Position numbers and translations under genes: made by a program. The notes under the pieces were generated by a model. The model saw only the letters and a program-made list of their open reading frames with translations. It had not been told where the DNA came from and did no database searches. Source: Cryptomeria japonica (taxonomy: Eukaryota > Streptophyta > Pinopsida > Cupressales > Cupressaceae). From it: DNA of 64,000 nt. The stretch's first letter is position 1. Every line of letters starts with the position of its first letter. This document shows positions 1 to 11,984 of the stretch, in pieces. Location: the NCBI RefSeq assembly GCF_030272615.1, contig NC_081408.1, forward strand, positions 763,798,173 through 763,862,172. Direction: 5' to 3'.

Positions 1-55
1 ACAGCTAGAGAAACCCAAATAGTTATAGGTTGAATCACAGGTACAGACAGAGTCA

Positions 56-1000
56 ATGCCATCGACCCAAACTGAAAAGCCTAAAACTTTGTTTGTGGAA
101 ATGCAAACTCAGATTGACCTACCAGAGGTCGAACCAAGCAAGGAAATAACCACCATCGGTAGCATGGCTATTGTAAAAACTGTTGGACAAACATCTAGAA
201 CAACTATGACAAAATTCAGACCTACTAATGTAACTAAGTTCTTATTAGATTCAATAAAGAAGATCACCGAATGCAATGCACAAGCCTATAAGGCTATTGA
301 TGACACCATACCAATTATTAAATTGATAGCACCAAAGTGCAGTGTTGAGAATAAAGATTCTTTAGGTCAACTAGACACATTGTCTAAGTTTATCACCGAC
401 AACCTAGTAATTGTTGATCAAATGAATGAGGATACATTTAAGGAGAGATTGATAAAAGAAAAAGAAAAAATCTTTGAGGATATTGTTAAGAAAAATAAGG
501 AAGAAATGGACACCCTTTTACCGGAACTTGGAGAAATAATCTATGACTTCAAGAAACTGTACAGGGATACTTGCAAAACAATTGTCCTAACAGAGGATCT
601 TGACAAGAAGATCAACAAAATACAAGAAAAGATAAACAATATTGCTGATAATCTGATTGGAGCATCAGATTCATTTTTGGAGTTAGAGAAGAAAATTGCA
701 GAGTAGGAAGAGAAAATCAGGAAATTGGAAAATGACAAACAGGGAATAAAGGGCAAGGCAAAGGACTTAAAATGCAGACTTAGTCCAAGACTAGAGTATC
801 TTATTTCCTTGAGAAAAGAAATATTTGAGGCTCTGGTTCCCAGACTGAAGACACCGGAAGAGAAAATGCACATACTCGCCGGTACAGTGCAGAGAACACA
901 AGAAGCCATAAAAGACTGCAAAACATTCAGCAATGGCATAAATCTAGTTTTGACAGACATTTTTCAGATTGTAACCCACCAGTTACAAGAATCCAGGTAG
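56..1000 (+). pseudogene. Coiled-coil ORF at the 3' end of an LTR retrotransposon
   Basis: One reading frame runs from the ATG at 56 to the stop at 998-1000, about 314 codons, with a single in-frame TAG at 704-706; the part after it (from 725) stays in the same frame. The product is rich in Lys, Glu, Ile and Leu with heptad-like spacing (for example ELEKKIAE, and KIQEKINNIADNL near residue 190), so a coiled coil is likely. I see no zinc knuckle, protease, RT or integrase motif. It lies just upstream of polypurine tracts and an LTR, so it is the last ORF of an element whose pol would be left of the window. Extra ORFs between pol and the 3' LTR are known in plant LTR elements; the function here is unknown. 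It could also be a captured host fragment or the whole coding content of a non-autonomous element. Confidence 0.6.
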
Positions 1001-1040
1001 GACTCCACTGACAGCGAATGACAACCTTTGTCATTAATGT

Positions 1041-1198
1041 CAAAGGGGGAGTAGTGGGATGAGAAAAATGGTTCATTTGCTCAGGGGGAGCACACAGTTT
1101 TGGTAAGACAATTTTGGCAGACTATTTTTTTTGGATATCATTTTTGGACACTTTTGATTTTTCTCATGAGTGTTGCCATCAATGCCAAAGGGGGAGAT
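1041..1198 (+). other. Series of polypurine tracts before the 3' LTR
   Basis: Three purine-rich G-runs lie between the coiled-coil ORF and the LTR: 1041-1050, 1081-1090, and the final tract AAAGGGGGAGAT at 1187-1198, which directly abuts the TG of the LTR. The last is the expected plus-strand primer. The earlier ones repeat the same context (GTCAAAGGGGGAG). Confidence 0.7.
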
Positions 1199-1989
1199 TG
1201 TTAGAAAATGCACACTCCAATGAGAAATTATAGGTGATTGAAGGTTTTGTCATTGATGGCAACCTTGCAATCATATGATACCGGCAAGACAAATATACCG
1301 GCATCGGCACCAATGATAGACTCTACACCGACACACAAAACATTGACAGTGAAAGGAAGGATACCAGCACCCTGGCCGACAGGAATTTTGTTTATAATGT
1401 ATTTTGTAATTAATTGTAAAATCATTGTAAGCCGACATGGTGAGTTGTAATATGACTCATATATGTATGAGATCATTATAGAACATTTGGTAAAAGAAAG
1501 GAGATAGGCGAAATTATGCAGACCTAATATGTGAATTATAGGTTAAGGGTTTATGTATGTAGCAGAGCTAAAACTGGTACTGGATCTAGCATAACAGATG
1601 CTAATCTGAAGTAGTACAAGACATTGGATTAATACAATCCATTTTGTAAGTCAGTGTGACTTTTTTTGTAATTGAGCAGTGAGCTCTAGGCACTTGGCCT
1701 TCCTGCATGTGCAGGCCCCTATTGTAAAAGTAATATTCCCTTATTGGCTAGTAAGTGAATATTGTGGGTCACAAATCCCACTGAGGTTTTTCCCACACCG
1801 GGTTCCTCGTTAAAATACTATGTTATGGTGTGCTTCTCATGTGGTTGTTGTTATTCTTACTTACTGCATTATTTCCGGTTTACCGGTACATAGTTTTAAT
1901 ATGCTTTTCATGTTTTAAGTCAAGTAAATTTATATACCAATTAGATACTGATTCACTCCCCCCTCTCAGTATCTTTGTGAATCCTAACA
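1199..1989 (+). repeat. 3' LTR of a copia-type element
   Basis: The repeat begins TGTTAG directly after a polypurine tract and ends CCTAACA. It carries the hallmarks shared by the copia-type LTRs of this window: CATTGATGGCAAC near the start, a block GTGAGCTCTAGGCACTTGGC, and a C-run plus CTCAGTATC close to the end. It is the same family as the solo LTR at 12,808-13,592 but clearly diverged. The left TSD is outside the window, so the insertion cannot be verified here. Confidence 0.8.
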
Positions 1990-3183
1990 CCCACATCCAT
2001 CGCTACCACAAAACCATCTTCCACCACCATTTCCATTGCAACCACTTCTACCAAAAGTTCGAGGAGGCCTCATAGACCTTCACCAAAAAAATAAGAAGAT
2101 GCAACCTCTTCTATGTCACCATATCAAACACAAAAGAAAGGGAGAACTGCATAGAAGACCAAGGGGCCCAAACCCAAACAAATGGATAAAAGATCACACT
2201 TATAGACCACAATAGGGACATAAGAGGAGGTAGAGATCCACAATTTGGATGAAGATGAGGAGTAAGAAGTCAAGGCATCGTTTTAAAGGAGATCAAATAA
2301 GAGGAAAATGATGGACGAATGTACAAAAATAGAAAAAGGCTCAAATGTAGTACAAGAGTCGATCAATATTATGGTGACTTTCAATGTCATTATATGCCAT
2401 ATGATACTAATGTAGTTATTTTTGACATATAAGGAGATAACTGAAACAAATAAGGACTGAACAATCTAGTGCCTAGTGAAATATGTCAACTACTTCAACA
2501 AGTCGATTGATGATACAATGAAGGATTTTTTAGAAGACATACAAGCATCCATCAGACTCAAAAGGGATAAGGCACTAGAGAGAGAATGATATATTAGAGA
2601 TGAGGTCATTGCAAAGATCAACCTGAACATGATTGGGGATAAAAAAAAGTATTTAACATAGGTGCAAGCCTAAGAGCTCTGGACCAAGTAAAGAGTTGAC
2701 AAATTTATGGAAGGCACTCTAAAGGATGAACTAAAGCTTCGAGAAGAATCTCTCAAGGTAACCCAAAATATTTATAAGACATGTTGAGAGCGAAATAAGA
2801 CAAGAAGGATGAAGTACCACTAGCGCTAGAGGACAATCCAACTAGTAATCCAAAAGAAAATATTGATGATTAGGCCAAATGGAATATGGAGATGTAGGTA
2901 TGAGATACCATAAAGGAGAAGATAGAGGAAACTACTAGATATCATATAGAAAATAAGATAGAAAAGGCAGAGAAGAAGGATGTGGAGACAAGAGAAGTGA
3001 GAATACAAGACATAAAAGGAAAAGGAAAAGAACAACGAGGAGAAAGGCCAATATAATACAGATAATTATTAGAAGCAAAGGCATCCACCATCTAGATATG
3101 TTGAAATGAACTGCAATAATAGCATATACAATTTTGAAAATTGATTCAATTGTAGTCCAAATCTACAATTTTCAGGTTCTGAT
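1990..3183 (+). other. Unassigned, purine-rich decayed sequence
   Basis: No long ORF is open on either strand. The plus strand is rich in A and G, with many AAG/GAG/GAT codon-like triplets interrupted by stops, as expected for an old Lys/Glu-rich (coiled-coil-like) coding region. No conserved retroelement domain is recognisable. It lies between two LTRs of different families and could be the remains of an internal region. Confidence 0.3.
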
Positions 3184-4504
3184 TGTTGGACATTGTTGCT
3201 GCTAAGATATGTTGTTGTCATTGATGTCAACATATTCCCATGATTTGTTGCTCCGGTGATTGCAAATTGATTTATTAGGATCGTGTTTTGGTTTATGGAG
3301 TATTTCTAGTATCATTATATTTATTTGTATTGGTTTCAGTAATCCAGAAAGCTTAATTGATCATATCATATGATCCAGTTTGCAGTTTTATTTTTCTGAT
3401 CAGTGCTTTGCAGAGTTCAGTATTTCCTCCGGTATATTCCGACATGATCAGATCTTGAGCTGTGATTTTGGGAGATTGTTTGGGATGTTCATGTGTATCT
3501 TAATTGTAGATTGTTCATGATTTGGTGCTTCACAAGGTATCTTTCTTCATGACAATTGTTGTTGTTTGAGTGTTCTTGAGGTTCAGATGATGATCGATGA
3601 AGATTTGATAAGTGGTGTTGGTATAGTTGTTGCTGATGATTCTAACATTCTTGACGGTGTTTCCTAATTGTGTCCTATCCATTTTGATGATCTGCATTGA
3701 TTGTTGTGTGATTTTTTGGTGATTTTGTTGATCCAGTGATGTTCTTCGTGTTATGCGGTATTCTTGGTGGTGTAGCGTGTTGCGGTTGATCTTGGCAAGA
3801 TTTCCGATGGTGTTGCATGTTTGGAGATTTGAAGTTCCATGTTATATCATGTATATTATTATATTGGTCTGGTGGTCGATCTTTGTATCGTGTAGTGTAA
3901 TTTTGTAATTGTGAGTTGAGGGTTTAGTCGACCTTGTTGTCAAGGTTGATGAATTATATAAATAGGTGATATAGTCATGTAATTTAGAAGTATAGGTTGT
4001 GTCTGCATTATTAGAGAGTGGTGTATGTGCGAACAAAGGATGCATCTTTCAATATGGTGTATTGAGCAGAGGTTGGTGTAGAGTAGACATATGTGCTTAA
4101 CCAGAACTGTCATCAGGCATTAGCAGATGCTATTATTGAAGTTCACTCCTTCTGGATTGTAGTCTGAATCTTGTTGTAAGTAAGGGAGACTTCCCTGAGG
4201 GTTATTGTATTTTGAGCAAGTGAGCTCTAGGTAGTGTGCCTGAATGCTGGTGCATTCCCCATTGTAATAATTTCACATACTACTCCAAAGTATCATCTTA
4301 TTGTGGGTAGGTTCCCACCGTGATTTTTCCCTTAACTGAGTTTTCCACATCAAAATCTTGGTGTTGAGTGTTGTGTTATCAATTTGTTTATCTTTGTTGT
4401 TGTTACAGTTTATCAGATTTGTATTTGTGGTTAAGATTGTAGATCCAATGAAAAATGATATACCCCACCCCCCTCTCAGTTTTCCTTCATTGTTGTTGCC
4501 AACA
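3184..4504 (+). repeat. Copia-type LTR, probably a truncated or solo copy
   Basis: It starts TGTTGGACATTG, has CATTGATGTCAAC shortly after, a GTGAGCTCTAGGTAG block, TTGTGGGTAGGTTCCCACC, a C-run followed by CTCTCAG and an end TTGCCAACA, the same order of marks as the other copia-type LTRs here. The flanks (CTGAT on the left, AGAGG on the right) do not match, so no TSD is visible. A weak GTATCA match follows at about 4,516, possibly a decayed tRNA-iMet primer site, which would make this a 5' LTR whose internal part is lost. Confidence 0.6.
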
Positions 4505-4874
4505 AGAGGACCAAGTATCAAGGATACAACAAAACAAGAGGAATTGGGACTCCTACCCTAAGTTTTATGTCTTGACAACAAGACATCATTTTAAAAGGGG
4601 AGACATCTAATGTTGGCAGGGCAAAGGACTAGGAACAAAGTTGACTCTGGCTATCGCATTTGGTCTACTGTATAGAAATAGACCACTTGTCAATTATAAG
4701 AGTTTGATCCCCTCTTGGGAATTGTATATAATAACATTGTAGTAAATATATGGAAGACATAGTATAGGAGGACAAAGAGATATATTGTTCAGTAACTCTA
4801 GAATTTATAAGTATTTGGGGTTTCATCTGCGGACTGTGAATTATAGCTACTAGTACTTCTACTTGGAGCTCAAA
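4505..4874 (+). other. Possible 3' edge of a chromovirus-like gypsy element
   Basis: At 4,550-4,610 the text reads like the end of a plant Ty3/gypsy pol: CTACCCTAAG, a GACAACAAGACATC stretch, then TTTTAAAAGGGGAGA, a typical polypurine tract, and TGTTGGCAGGG at about 4,613 that could open an LTR. No second boundary or TSD was found, and no protein domain is readable. Low confidence. Confidence 0.3.
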
Positions 4875-6474
4875 ATGGGTGGTAATTTAAACAAGAACGA
4901 GCCCCTAGGATGCGAAAATTGGAAGAGTGAACGAAAAGTCTAGACAAGACTTCACAGATATGGCTTTACTGACTATATGGAAAAGCTTCACGGAAGTAAA
5001 AATTCTGTTTCTCATGGTTTTGCCAAAGGCTAGAGTAACAACAGAGTTACCTTGTTCAGGGAGATATGGCAAATTGATGAGAACCTAGTCGCTGAGGTCA
5101 CGGGTCTGCAAATAGAGGGCACCAAATTTTACAGAGATCAAAAGTATGCAGCTGAAGCATTCAAAATCTTCCCGAAATCAGAGGAGGAGAAGGGCAAGCT
5201 TGTGAAGAAAGACAACATTTCCTATTACATTCCCCAGCAGGTAAAGCCCTTTTGGCAAAAAGTTTTAAGCGTTTTAATGGAGTATTTAACTGTTGATGGT
5301 AGATTTACAAAAATCTATAACTATCACTTTGCTATTTTAAACCACTTCCGTCATGGGGCCAAAATATCCCTGCCTTTTTATTTAGCGTCCTCTCTGAATG
5401 AGAGTCTTGCTGACCACACTAAAAAGCCTAACTCCTACCCTATAGCCCATCAGGGGCTTATATTGCTCATTTATGAACATCTGAAGGACAAGGCTAGGGC
5501 GACCAAAGATGACCCTCTGATCACGAATGCACATATCTCTGAAAGTGGCAAAGATTTGAATTCAGATTCGGAACAACCTAATGCACCTACCCACAAAAAA
5601 AGGAGAGTTGACATAGATAATGTGGATATGGAGGTGCACTGTGATGTGGAGGAGGAAAAGGGTAAGGATTTTGAAACTGATATGGAGTATGAAAAGGATG
5701 AGAAAAATGGTGAAGAGGATGAAGGGGGTAACTCTAAAAACCCTCACTCTAACCCTATGGGCTCGGACAATAGGAATGTTGCTCTGAATTCTAAGGAGGA
5801 TTACAATCCCAACTCTGTGGGCACTGAATAGGGTAGGGATTCTGTGAACACCATCTTGAATACCGACTGTAACTGTACTCTGGTGTCCTTCAACTTCCAG
5901 AAATAGGTTGTCAACAACATTACTAGCATGCAAAGTAAATAGAGGGAGTTGGAAAACAAGATTAATAAGTTGATTAAGGACTCTGGGAAAAAGAATGATG
6001 AGATGGAAAACCAGTGAAGCTGAAGAGGAAATCGAGATGGAGGATTGGCTAGAAAAAGATTTGATCAAAGGGGATTTGAAACACCTGGAGGATGTTATAA
6101 GAACCTTGAAAGAACAGACTGAAGAGGATAAAGACAACATCAATTCCCGGGTCGCCCGTACCGAGAAGGCCCTAAAAAACTTCATGTACCATAGCCTCCA
6201 GGTCCTCAAAGTCTCATCACAGAACATGAATTCTTTGGTGGATCATCTGGAAAGGAAATATCAGGAAAAGAATCTGGTTTTCATTGATGATATTCCAACT
6301 TCCCGCACCACCCACCAGACTCCCAGGTGCAGAACAAGGCAGAACACTACTGGGATGGAGATCAATACAAAAGATAGCCAGCTGAGAGAGGAAAACAATG
6401 ACCTGAGGGAAGCGGCCAAGGCAATGATGCTCTTGGTTCAAAATGCTGAGGAATCTATTAAAGTTTTCAATTAA
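4875..6474 (+). pseudogene. Broken gene of unknown family: folded N-terminal domain, acidic linker, coiled coil
   Basis: The ATG at 4875 opens a frame that continues, through in-frame TAG codons, into the long open stretch 5052-5831, so the start at 4875 is more plausible than any inside. The first 220 residues or so look like a folded domain (motifs TGLQIEGTKFYRD, LTVDGRFTKIYNYHF, ILNHFRHGAKISLPFYL). A very acidic linker with a basic HKKRRVD patch (possible nuclear signal) follows, then a coiled coil continued in another frame at 5995-6474. Later stops at about 5829, 5905 and 5941 are TAG in contexts that fit CAG to TAG change, and one frameshift lies near 6,010. I do not recognise a named domain. 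It could be a host gene copy or an ORF of a non-autonomous retroelement. Confidence 0.45.
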
Positions 6475-7260
6475 TTTGTAATGTTGGGTTTGGAGCCAAC
6501 TTCTTGTTGGCTTCTTGCTGTCTTTTTCTTAGCTGATGGTTTTTGTGTTGGTGTTTTGCAGCTATTTTGTTTTGTCTCTTTAATGCTTATCTTTCGAATT
6601 GTAATAGGGTTTCGGGTCCCCTAAAACCTATTTTTACTTAATCGAAAATAAAGAGATATACTGTGAATTGTAAAGCAAAGACTGAAAATTTCATTTTGGA
6701 AATTAATAATATAATATAATGATGTTGTTGTTGGTCTCCATCTACATGGTATGATTGTTCTTTATGGATGTTTATAATTGAATGGTTTATCGTCTTTGTT
6801 CAATTCCATGTCTATTAATTTTTTTTACTATATCCTCTAGGTATAAAGACTACAATAAGATATATATTGGGGTACAAATCTCCATACTATAGTTTACCCA
6901 TCCCTCTTGCCGACACAATAAACTGTAACATGCTGCTAAAAATAAGAGAGAGAACTATTAAAAGATCCTCAACATGCACGTCATCATGCACTTTTAGGCA
7001 TAGTCAGATGACCCTTTTAACTGGTAGTTTTAAAACAAATTTTTTTAATGAAAACTCTCTCTCAACTAATTGTTAAAACATTGCATGGCAATGCACGTGA
7101 AAAGGGATTTGCATGGTTGTGTGTATGGCTATTCCCTAATTGGTATATTTTGATTAGCAACATATTAGCATCATTTACCAACATACTTTCCCTTGATAAT
7201 GAGACTCACACTTTAGTCTCGAAGCTTAGAAAATTGGATCTTTTCAACTTGATGTGACCT
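6475..7260. other. Non-coding, A+T-rich stretch
   Basis: The sequence directly after the broken gene is T-rich (6,475-6,640), with GGGTTTCGGGTCCCC and AATAAAGAG at about 6,605-6,655 that could be its 3' UTR and a polyadenylation region. From about 6,700 to the LTR at 7,261 I see only short accidental ORFs and no domain. Confidence 0.3.
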
Positions 7261-8158
7261 TGTTAGTACAAGATAACTAAATATGGAAAATTTTGAACCT
7301 TTTAAACTCACTATGCAATATTTCCATCTATCTACTCTTATAGACCATTAGTACATTCTCATATAACTAGAAACATTAGTTGCAACACCAGGGACCTAAA
7401 AAGATAGGAGTGCAACATCCACAAAAGCATAGACATTATATCCAAAACTATAATACAACATCTACAAATGTGGAGGAATGCAAAGCATTCTTCTATATTG
7501 TCTTCAACATACCTTTTTGGAATTTCACTCGTTATCAACTTCTAGAGACTAGAACACCTTGTAACAATATTTTCTCACTCATGATCAACAAAGGAGATAC
7601 TACGACAACTTGTATTATGCACAAGACCATCCGAAAAACATCACTTCATCATCATGCTTCTAATCATCATCTTAATACTTGTAATCCTCATCTCAATACT
7701 TCTAATACATAGTTTAATACTCATAATATTCATCTCAATGCTTCTAATAGTTATATTAATATGATATCATCATGATAAAATCTCTACAATCAATCATCGC
7801 AACATACTAGGTGTAGACATCAACACTAATAAGGTGGAAATCCACAACAAAGAACATCTTCACCCATTAACCAATTGCATTATACATCGGTGACCACAAA
7901 CTACAACAAAAACAATACATTAACAACATATACTCCCATAAACAAAGGGTTGACACCAATAGATAAAACCATAACTACACTAACAACAATCTCCAATATC
8001 CTCTATAATACCTAGTCAACAATCTCTCCACAATTTGACAATCACAACTCAACATTGTATCATAACACAACATTGAGTATGTCATATGTCATCAACACAC
8101 AAGCCAGGGGTTGACATCAATGACAACAACAAGTCATCAATGACAACAATTTCCAACA
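7261..8158 (-). repeat. Probable 3' LTR of the minus-strand copia relic
   Basis: On the minus strand it begins TGTTGGAAATTG at 8,158, right after AAAGAGGAATAT, a weak polypurine tract, and has CATTGATGTCAAC inside like the other copia-type LTRs. The proposed end GTACTAACA at 7,261 fits the TG...CA rule and the usual length of this group, but without the partner LTR the left border is only a proposal. Confidence 0.5.
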
Positions 8159-8469
8159 ATATTCCTCTTTAACATCAAGGACAAAGGTCAAAGGTATTTT
8201 CTGTACTTTCTCTTAATCACCTACATTCTCTTCTTTTTGTACTTTTCTCTCCCCCTTTCACTTTATTCAACTGTACTTATCTCTCCTCTTTGATTTTCTC
8301 TCCCACTTACACATATTCTCACTATCAACAATGTCAAACATATTACTCCTCCCCCTAAGAGTAGCAATCAAACAACCTCCTACTCCCCTTGAGGAGCAGA
8401 CCACATCAATCTAGGAGAACAATACATGCCTTGAATCTACCCTTGGATAGATGCACAAACACATGCATC

Positions 8470-8808
8470 TATTTTGAAGGAGGCGAAATAACCCCTAGTT
8501 TCTATTTGAGATACCCAAATATATCCTTTGAAAGATCCTTTGTGATAATATTTGCAATCTAATCCTTTGTAAGAACATGCTCTAATTTGACTTCTTTCTC
8601 AATGACTTTCTCTCTTTGAAAGTGATATTGGATAGATATGTGTTTAGTCTTTGAATGTATCACTAGATTCTTTAAAATGTTTATAGCACTTGTATTATCA
8701 CACATGATAGGAATAGGCTTATCAAAAACCACCTCGATATCCTTCAATGTTTTCTTCATCCACGTCATTTGAGTGTAACAAGATGTTGTAGCAATATACT
8801 CAACTTAT
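8470..8808 (-). pseudogene. Copia RNase H, C-terminal part
   Basis: The open piece at 8559-8768 contains MCDNTSAI and HSKTKHISIQYHF followed by EHVLTKDQIA, the conserved tail of copia RNase H (DN.AI, K.KHI...HF, VPTKDQ.AD). The reading continues left past a few stops to about 8,470. The N-terminal half of the domain is on the other side of the TRIM. Confidence 0.75.
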
Positions 8809-9152
8809 TGTTGGCAGTGGGTCAGCGTCCCTCGCGAGGATTCACGACATGGTTTAACAACCTCCTATGGATTCTATAAGTCTAGTGGTTGTATCGGGCA
8901 TTGACAGATCGATCTTTTGGTGCAACGAGAACCCTAGCTTGTAACAAGTGGTATTAGAGCTTGGTCACAGGTTCGAATTATGCAGGCCGCGGTGAGTGAC
9001 GCTGGGAGGGGGATTGTTGGCAGTGGGCCAACATCCCTCGTGAGGATTCACGACATGGTTTAATAGCCTCCCGTGGATTCTATAAGTCTAGTGATTGTAT
9101 CGAGCATTGATAGATCGATCTTTTGGTACAACAACAACCCTAGCTTGTAACA
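8809..9152 (+). mobile_element. Complete miniature LTR retrotransposon (TRIM/SMART-like), 344 bp
   Basis: Two direct repeats of 138 bp (8809-8946 and 9015-9152) start TGTTGGCAGTGGG and end GCTTGTAACA. The 68-bp interior begins with a primer site TGGTATTAGAGC at 8949-8960, one mismatch from the usual tRNA-iMet complement, and ends with the polypurine tract GGGAGGGGGAT (9004-9014 region). Both sides carry the TSD CTTAT (8804-8808 and 9153-9157). There is no coding capacity, so it must have moved with proteins from another element. The two LTRs differ at roughly one site in ten by eye, so the insertion is old. It sits within RNase H of the copia relic. Confidence 0.92.
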
Positions 9153-9548
9153 CTTATGTTGTTGATAAAGACACCAAATCTTGCTTCTTGTGGAACTAAG
9201 AGACCAATCTGTCTCCTAAGAAAAATGAACTACCACTAGTACATCTAACATCCACAAAACCAGTGCAATCAACATCAATAAAAGACTTCAAATAGAAATA
9301 ATCATACTTCTTATACCACGAACCATAATCCAAAGTCTCCTTCAAATATTTAAATATTATTTTAACAACCTTCTCATGAGAATTCTTAGGGTTAGCTTGA
9401 TATTTGGAAACCCAACATACCACATGCATAATTTTGGATCTAGAAGTCATTAAATATAACAATCCTCTAGTCATAGACCTATAAAAAGTTTGATCAAATC
9501 TCATAGACTCGTCATCCTTTCTTAAATGGCAACCAATAGCCATGGGGG
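9153..9548 (-). pseudogene. Copia RT C-terminus and RNase H N-terminus
   Basis: The minus strand reads motifs of the copia RT/RNase H connection: YRSMTRGLLYLM, QANPKNSHEKVVKIIFKYLKETLDYG (compare SMIGGLLYLTQTRPD and VKRIFRYL in the intact-looking copies here), then FIDVDCTGF, a degenerate RNase H catalytic start. The ORF extends further right only by chance into the inserted element at 9,549. Confidence 0.75.
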
Positions 9549-11984
9549 TGAAGAAGTTGAGGAAATACAACTTCAGAGATCCCAAGAACACCTGCATGCA
9601 AATACCTATCACAAGAGAAGAATGGAGGCACATAAAGCAAAAAAGCATAAATGCTCTGAAGAAGAAAAATATCATTCAGAAAGGGAATCAATTTATGAAA
9701 AAGTACAATACAATCCTTATAAAAGTATAATAGCAACCCTAAAGAAACCCTAAAGGGATAATGTGTATTTAATAATTAGAATAATTATTAAATACCTACA
9801 ATATTTATTAAATGCCTAACTTTACCTTAAGCGTAGAGTTTAATAGACTAATAATTAAATAAATAATTATTAGCTAATACAAGATAACTCTAACACCCCC
9901 CCTTAAGATGAACTTAGGGAGTAGCTAAAAAACTAAATGCATGAAGCAAAAAATGCAACTACATGATGAAGGCAAATTTGGGTCCCGACAACAAGGCCTG
10001 ATGAGGTACCCAATCACAACCAAATCTCTATGAACTGGAGAAATAGAGAAAACCACATGGGAAAAAACTCTACTCCAAAAAGAGATGGAAAAGCAAGAAG
10101 AACACCACTGAAGCAGGAAATAACTACAAACACTACCGAAGAGTAACTGCTGATCTGAAGAGCCTCCACTGAAATAGAACATGACCAGGTAGAGAAGACT
10201 GTAATCTGCATGAGTGCCCTCAAATGACACTACTCAAATCAGATGGCAAACAAAGGCAAACAACTGAACTCAAAGATACAGATGGCATGAGACACCAAAG
10301 CCTGAAGAGCTGATCAATCGAACCAAGGAAGCATTAGAATGAATAGAACAAACCTCCTCATAATGCTGAAAAGGGAGAGGGATAGGTACACTAAAAAGAA
10401 CGGCCAACAAGAACTGCATGACGAAGAACCAGGAACATCGAAGGTGCCGAGAAAGTACATGGTGTCGTGGAAGGAACACTCACTTGACACACATCATGAG
10501 GCGAATGTCATGGAAGGAACACTCACTGGACAATGGTAGATGACAAACAAGGCAAACATCAACCCCCCCATGGCACTTTACAAGCAGTGCATGTACAATA
10601 AGGCACAAGAGGTGCAAGATTCCATGTAAACAATGCATGATGGCACTTTATCTTAGTGCATTTGCATAAATACAAGCTAAAATGATAAGAAGACTGGAAA
10701 TAGAAATGAGAACCAAAATAGAGACATCCTACCCAGAGAAGAGATCCCAGGACTTGAAACAACTGAGATATCCACCAGAGTGCTGAAAAGAAAAAAATTG
10801 AATTAAATATGCATGGAGCAGAATCTGGAAATAAAACTCATATGGCTGGAAAGTGCACAGAACAAGCTTTCCAATGATATAAAGTTTTTGAAAAACGAAA
10901 TTCGGATGCTCATTCTATGGCTCCCGGAGTGCAAAAAAGAGACCCCACTTTGACTGAAAAAAAACATAGTCAAAAAACAAAATTGGAAAAAATTACCAGC
11001 ATGACGAGGTCCGACTTGGAACCAGCTTTTCGATGCCTATTCGTTTTCGAAAAAATGACGCCGTATGCCCAAGATATGGCCAAAAGAAAAAAACCCACCT
11101 TTTTGGGCATAAAAAGGGTTAAATTTTTTTTTAAAAATTAAAAAAAATAATTTTATTTTTTTTGATGAAAATTTTCTGACGCATTTGCAGGTACAACCGT
11201 ACGGATTTTTGTGCCTCGTAAAATCTGCCAATGAAAAAGTCATGGCCCAAATGCACTTGTCGCTGAAATAGGTCAAATTATATATCAAATGACTAGAAAC
11301 GCCCTTCGGAAGCCAACAGTGAGGTCTTTTTTTTTACCCAAACTGCTCTAAATTAATTTTTTTAATGATTTTTTTGATGAATTTCTCGAAATTCGTGCCA
11401 AAAAAGGCAAAACCAAAGAAAAAATTTTAGAACCCAAATTTGTCAAAATTTTATATGGAAATGGGGGTTTTGGGGTGTTTTGAGCTCAATAATGAGGTCC
11501 GTTAGAGCCCAAAGTAATCAGAAACAAAATAGCTACCCCAGATCCAATAAAAGACTCTGAAAAAACTTGAAACCCTCCTCCAAAAAATCTTCTGAAAAAT
11601 CAGGAACAAGCAGTAGAAGATGTAGGCTCTGATACCATGAAGAAGTTGAGGAAATACAACTTCAGAGATCCCAAGAACACCTGCATGCAAATACCTGTCA
11701 CAAGAGAAGAATGGAGGTATATAAAGCAAAAAAGCATAAATGCTCTGAAGAAGAAAATTATCATTCAGAAAGGGAATCAATTTATGAAAAAGTACAATAC
11801 AATCCTTATAAAAGGATAATAGCAACCCTAAAGAAACCCTAAAGGGATAATGTGTATTTAATAATTAGAATAATAATTAAATACCTACAATATTTATTAA
11901 ATGCCTAAGTTTAGCTTAAGCGTAGAGTTTAATAGACTAATAGTTAAATAAATAATTATTAGCTAATACAAGATAACTCTAACA
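9549..11984 (-). mobile_element. Non-autonomous LTR retrotransposon (LARD-like), 2,436 bp
   Basis: Direct repeats of 347 bp at 9549-9895 and 11638-11984 are nearly identical, and the flanks carry the TSD GGGGG (9544-9548 and 11985-11989). The string GGCTCTGATACCA just left of 11,638 is the reverse complement of the tRNA-iMet primer site, and a C-run followed by TTAAG after 9,895 is the reverse complement of a polypurine tract, so the element is on the minus strand. The interior of about 1.74 kb has no gag or pol domain and only short ORFs. The target is the RT region of the copia relic. High LTR similarity means it is younger than its host. Confidence 0.9.

Noticed and set aside
5562-6227. 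Minus-strand ORF of 221 codons
   Set aside because: It overlaps the broken plus-strand gene, whose composition explains it; no domain visible.
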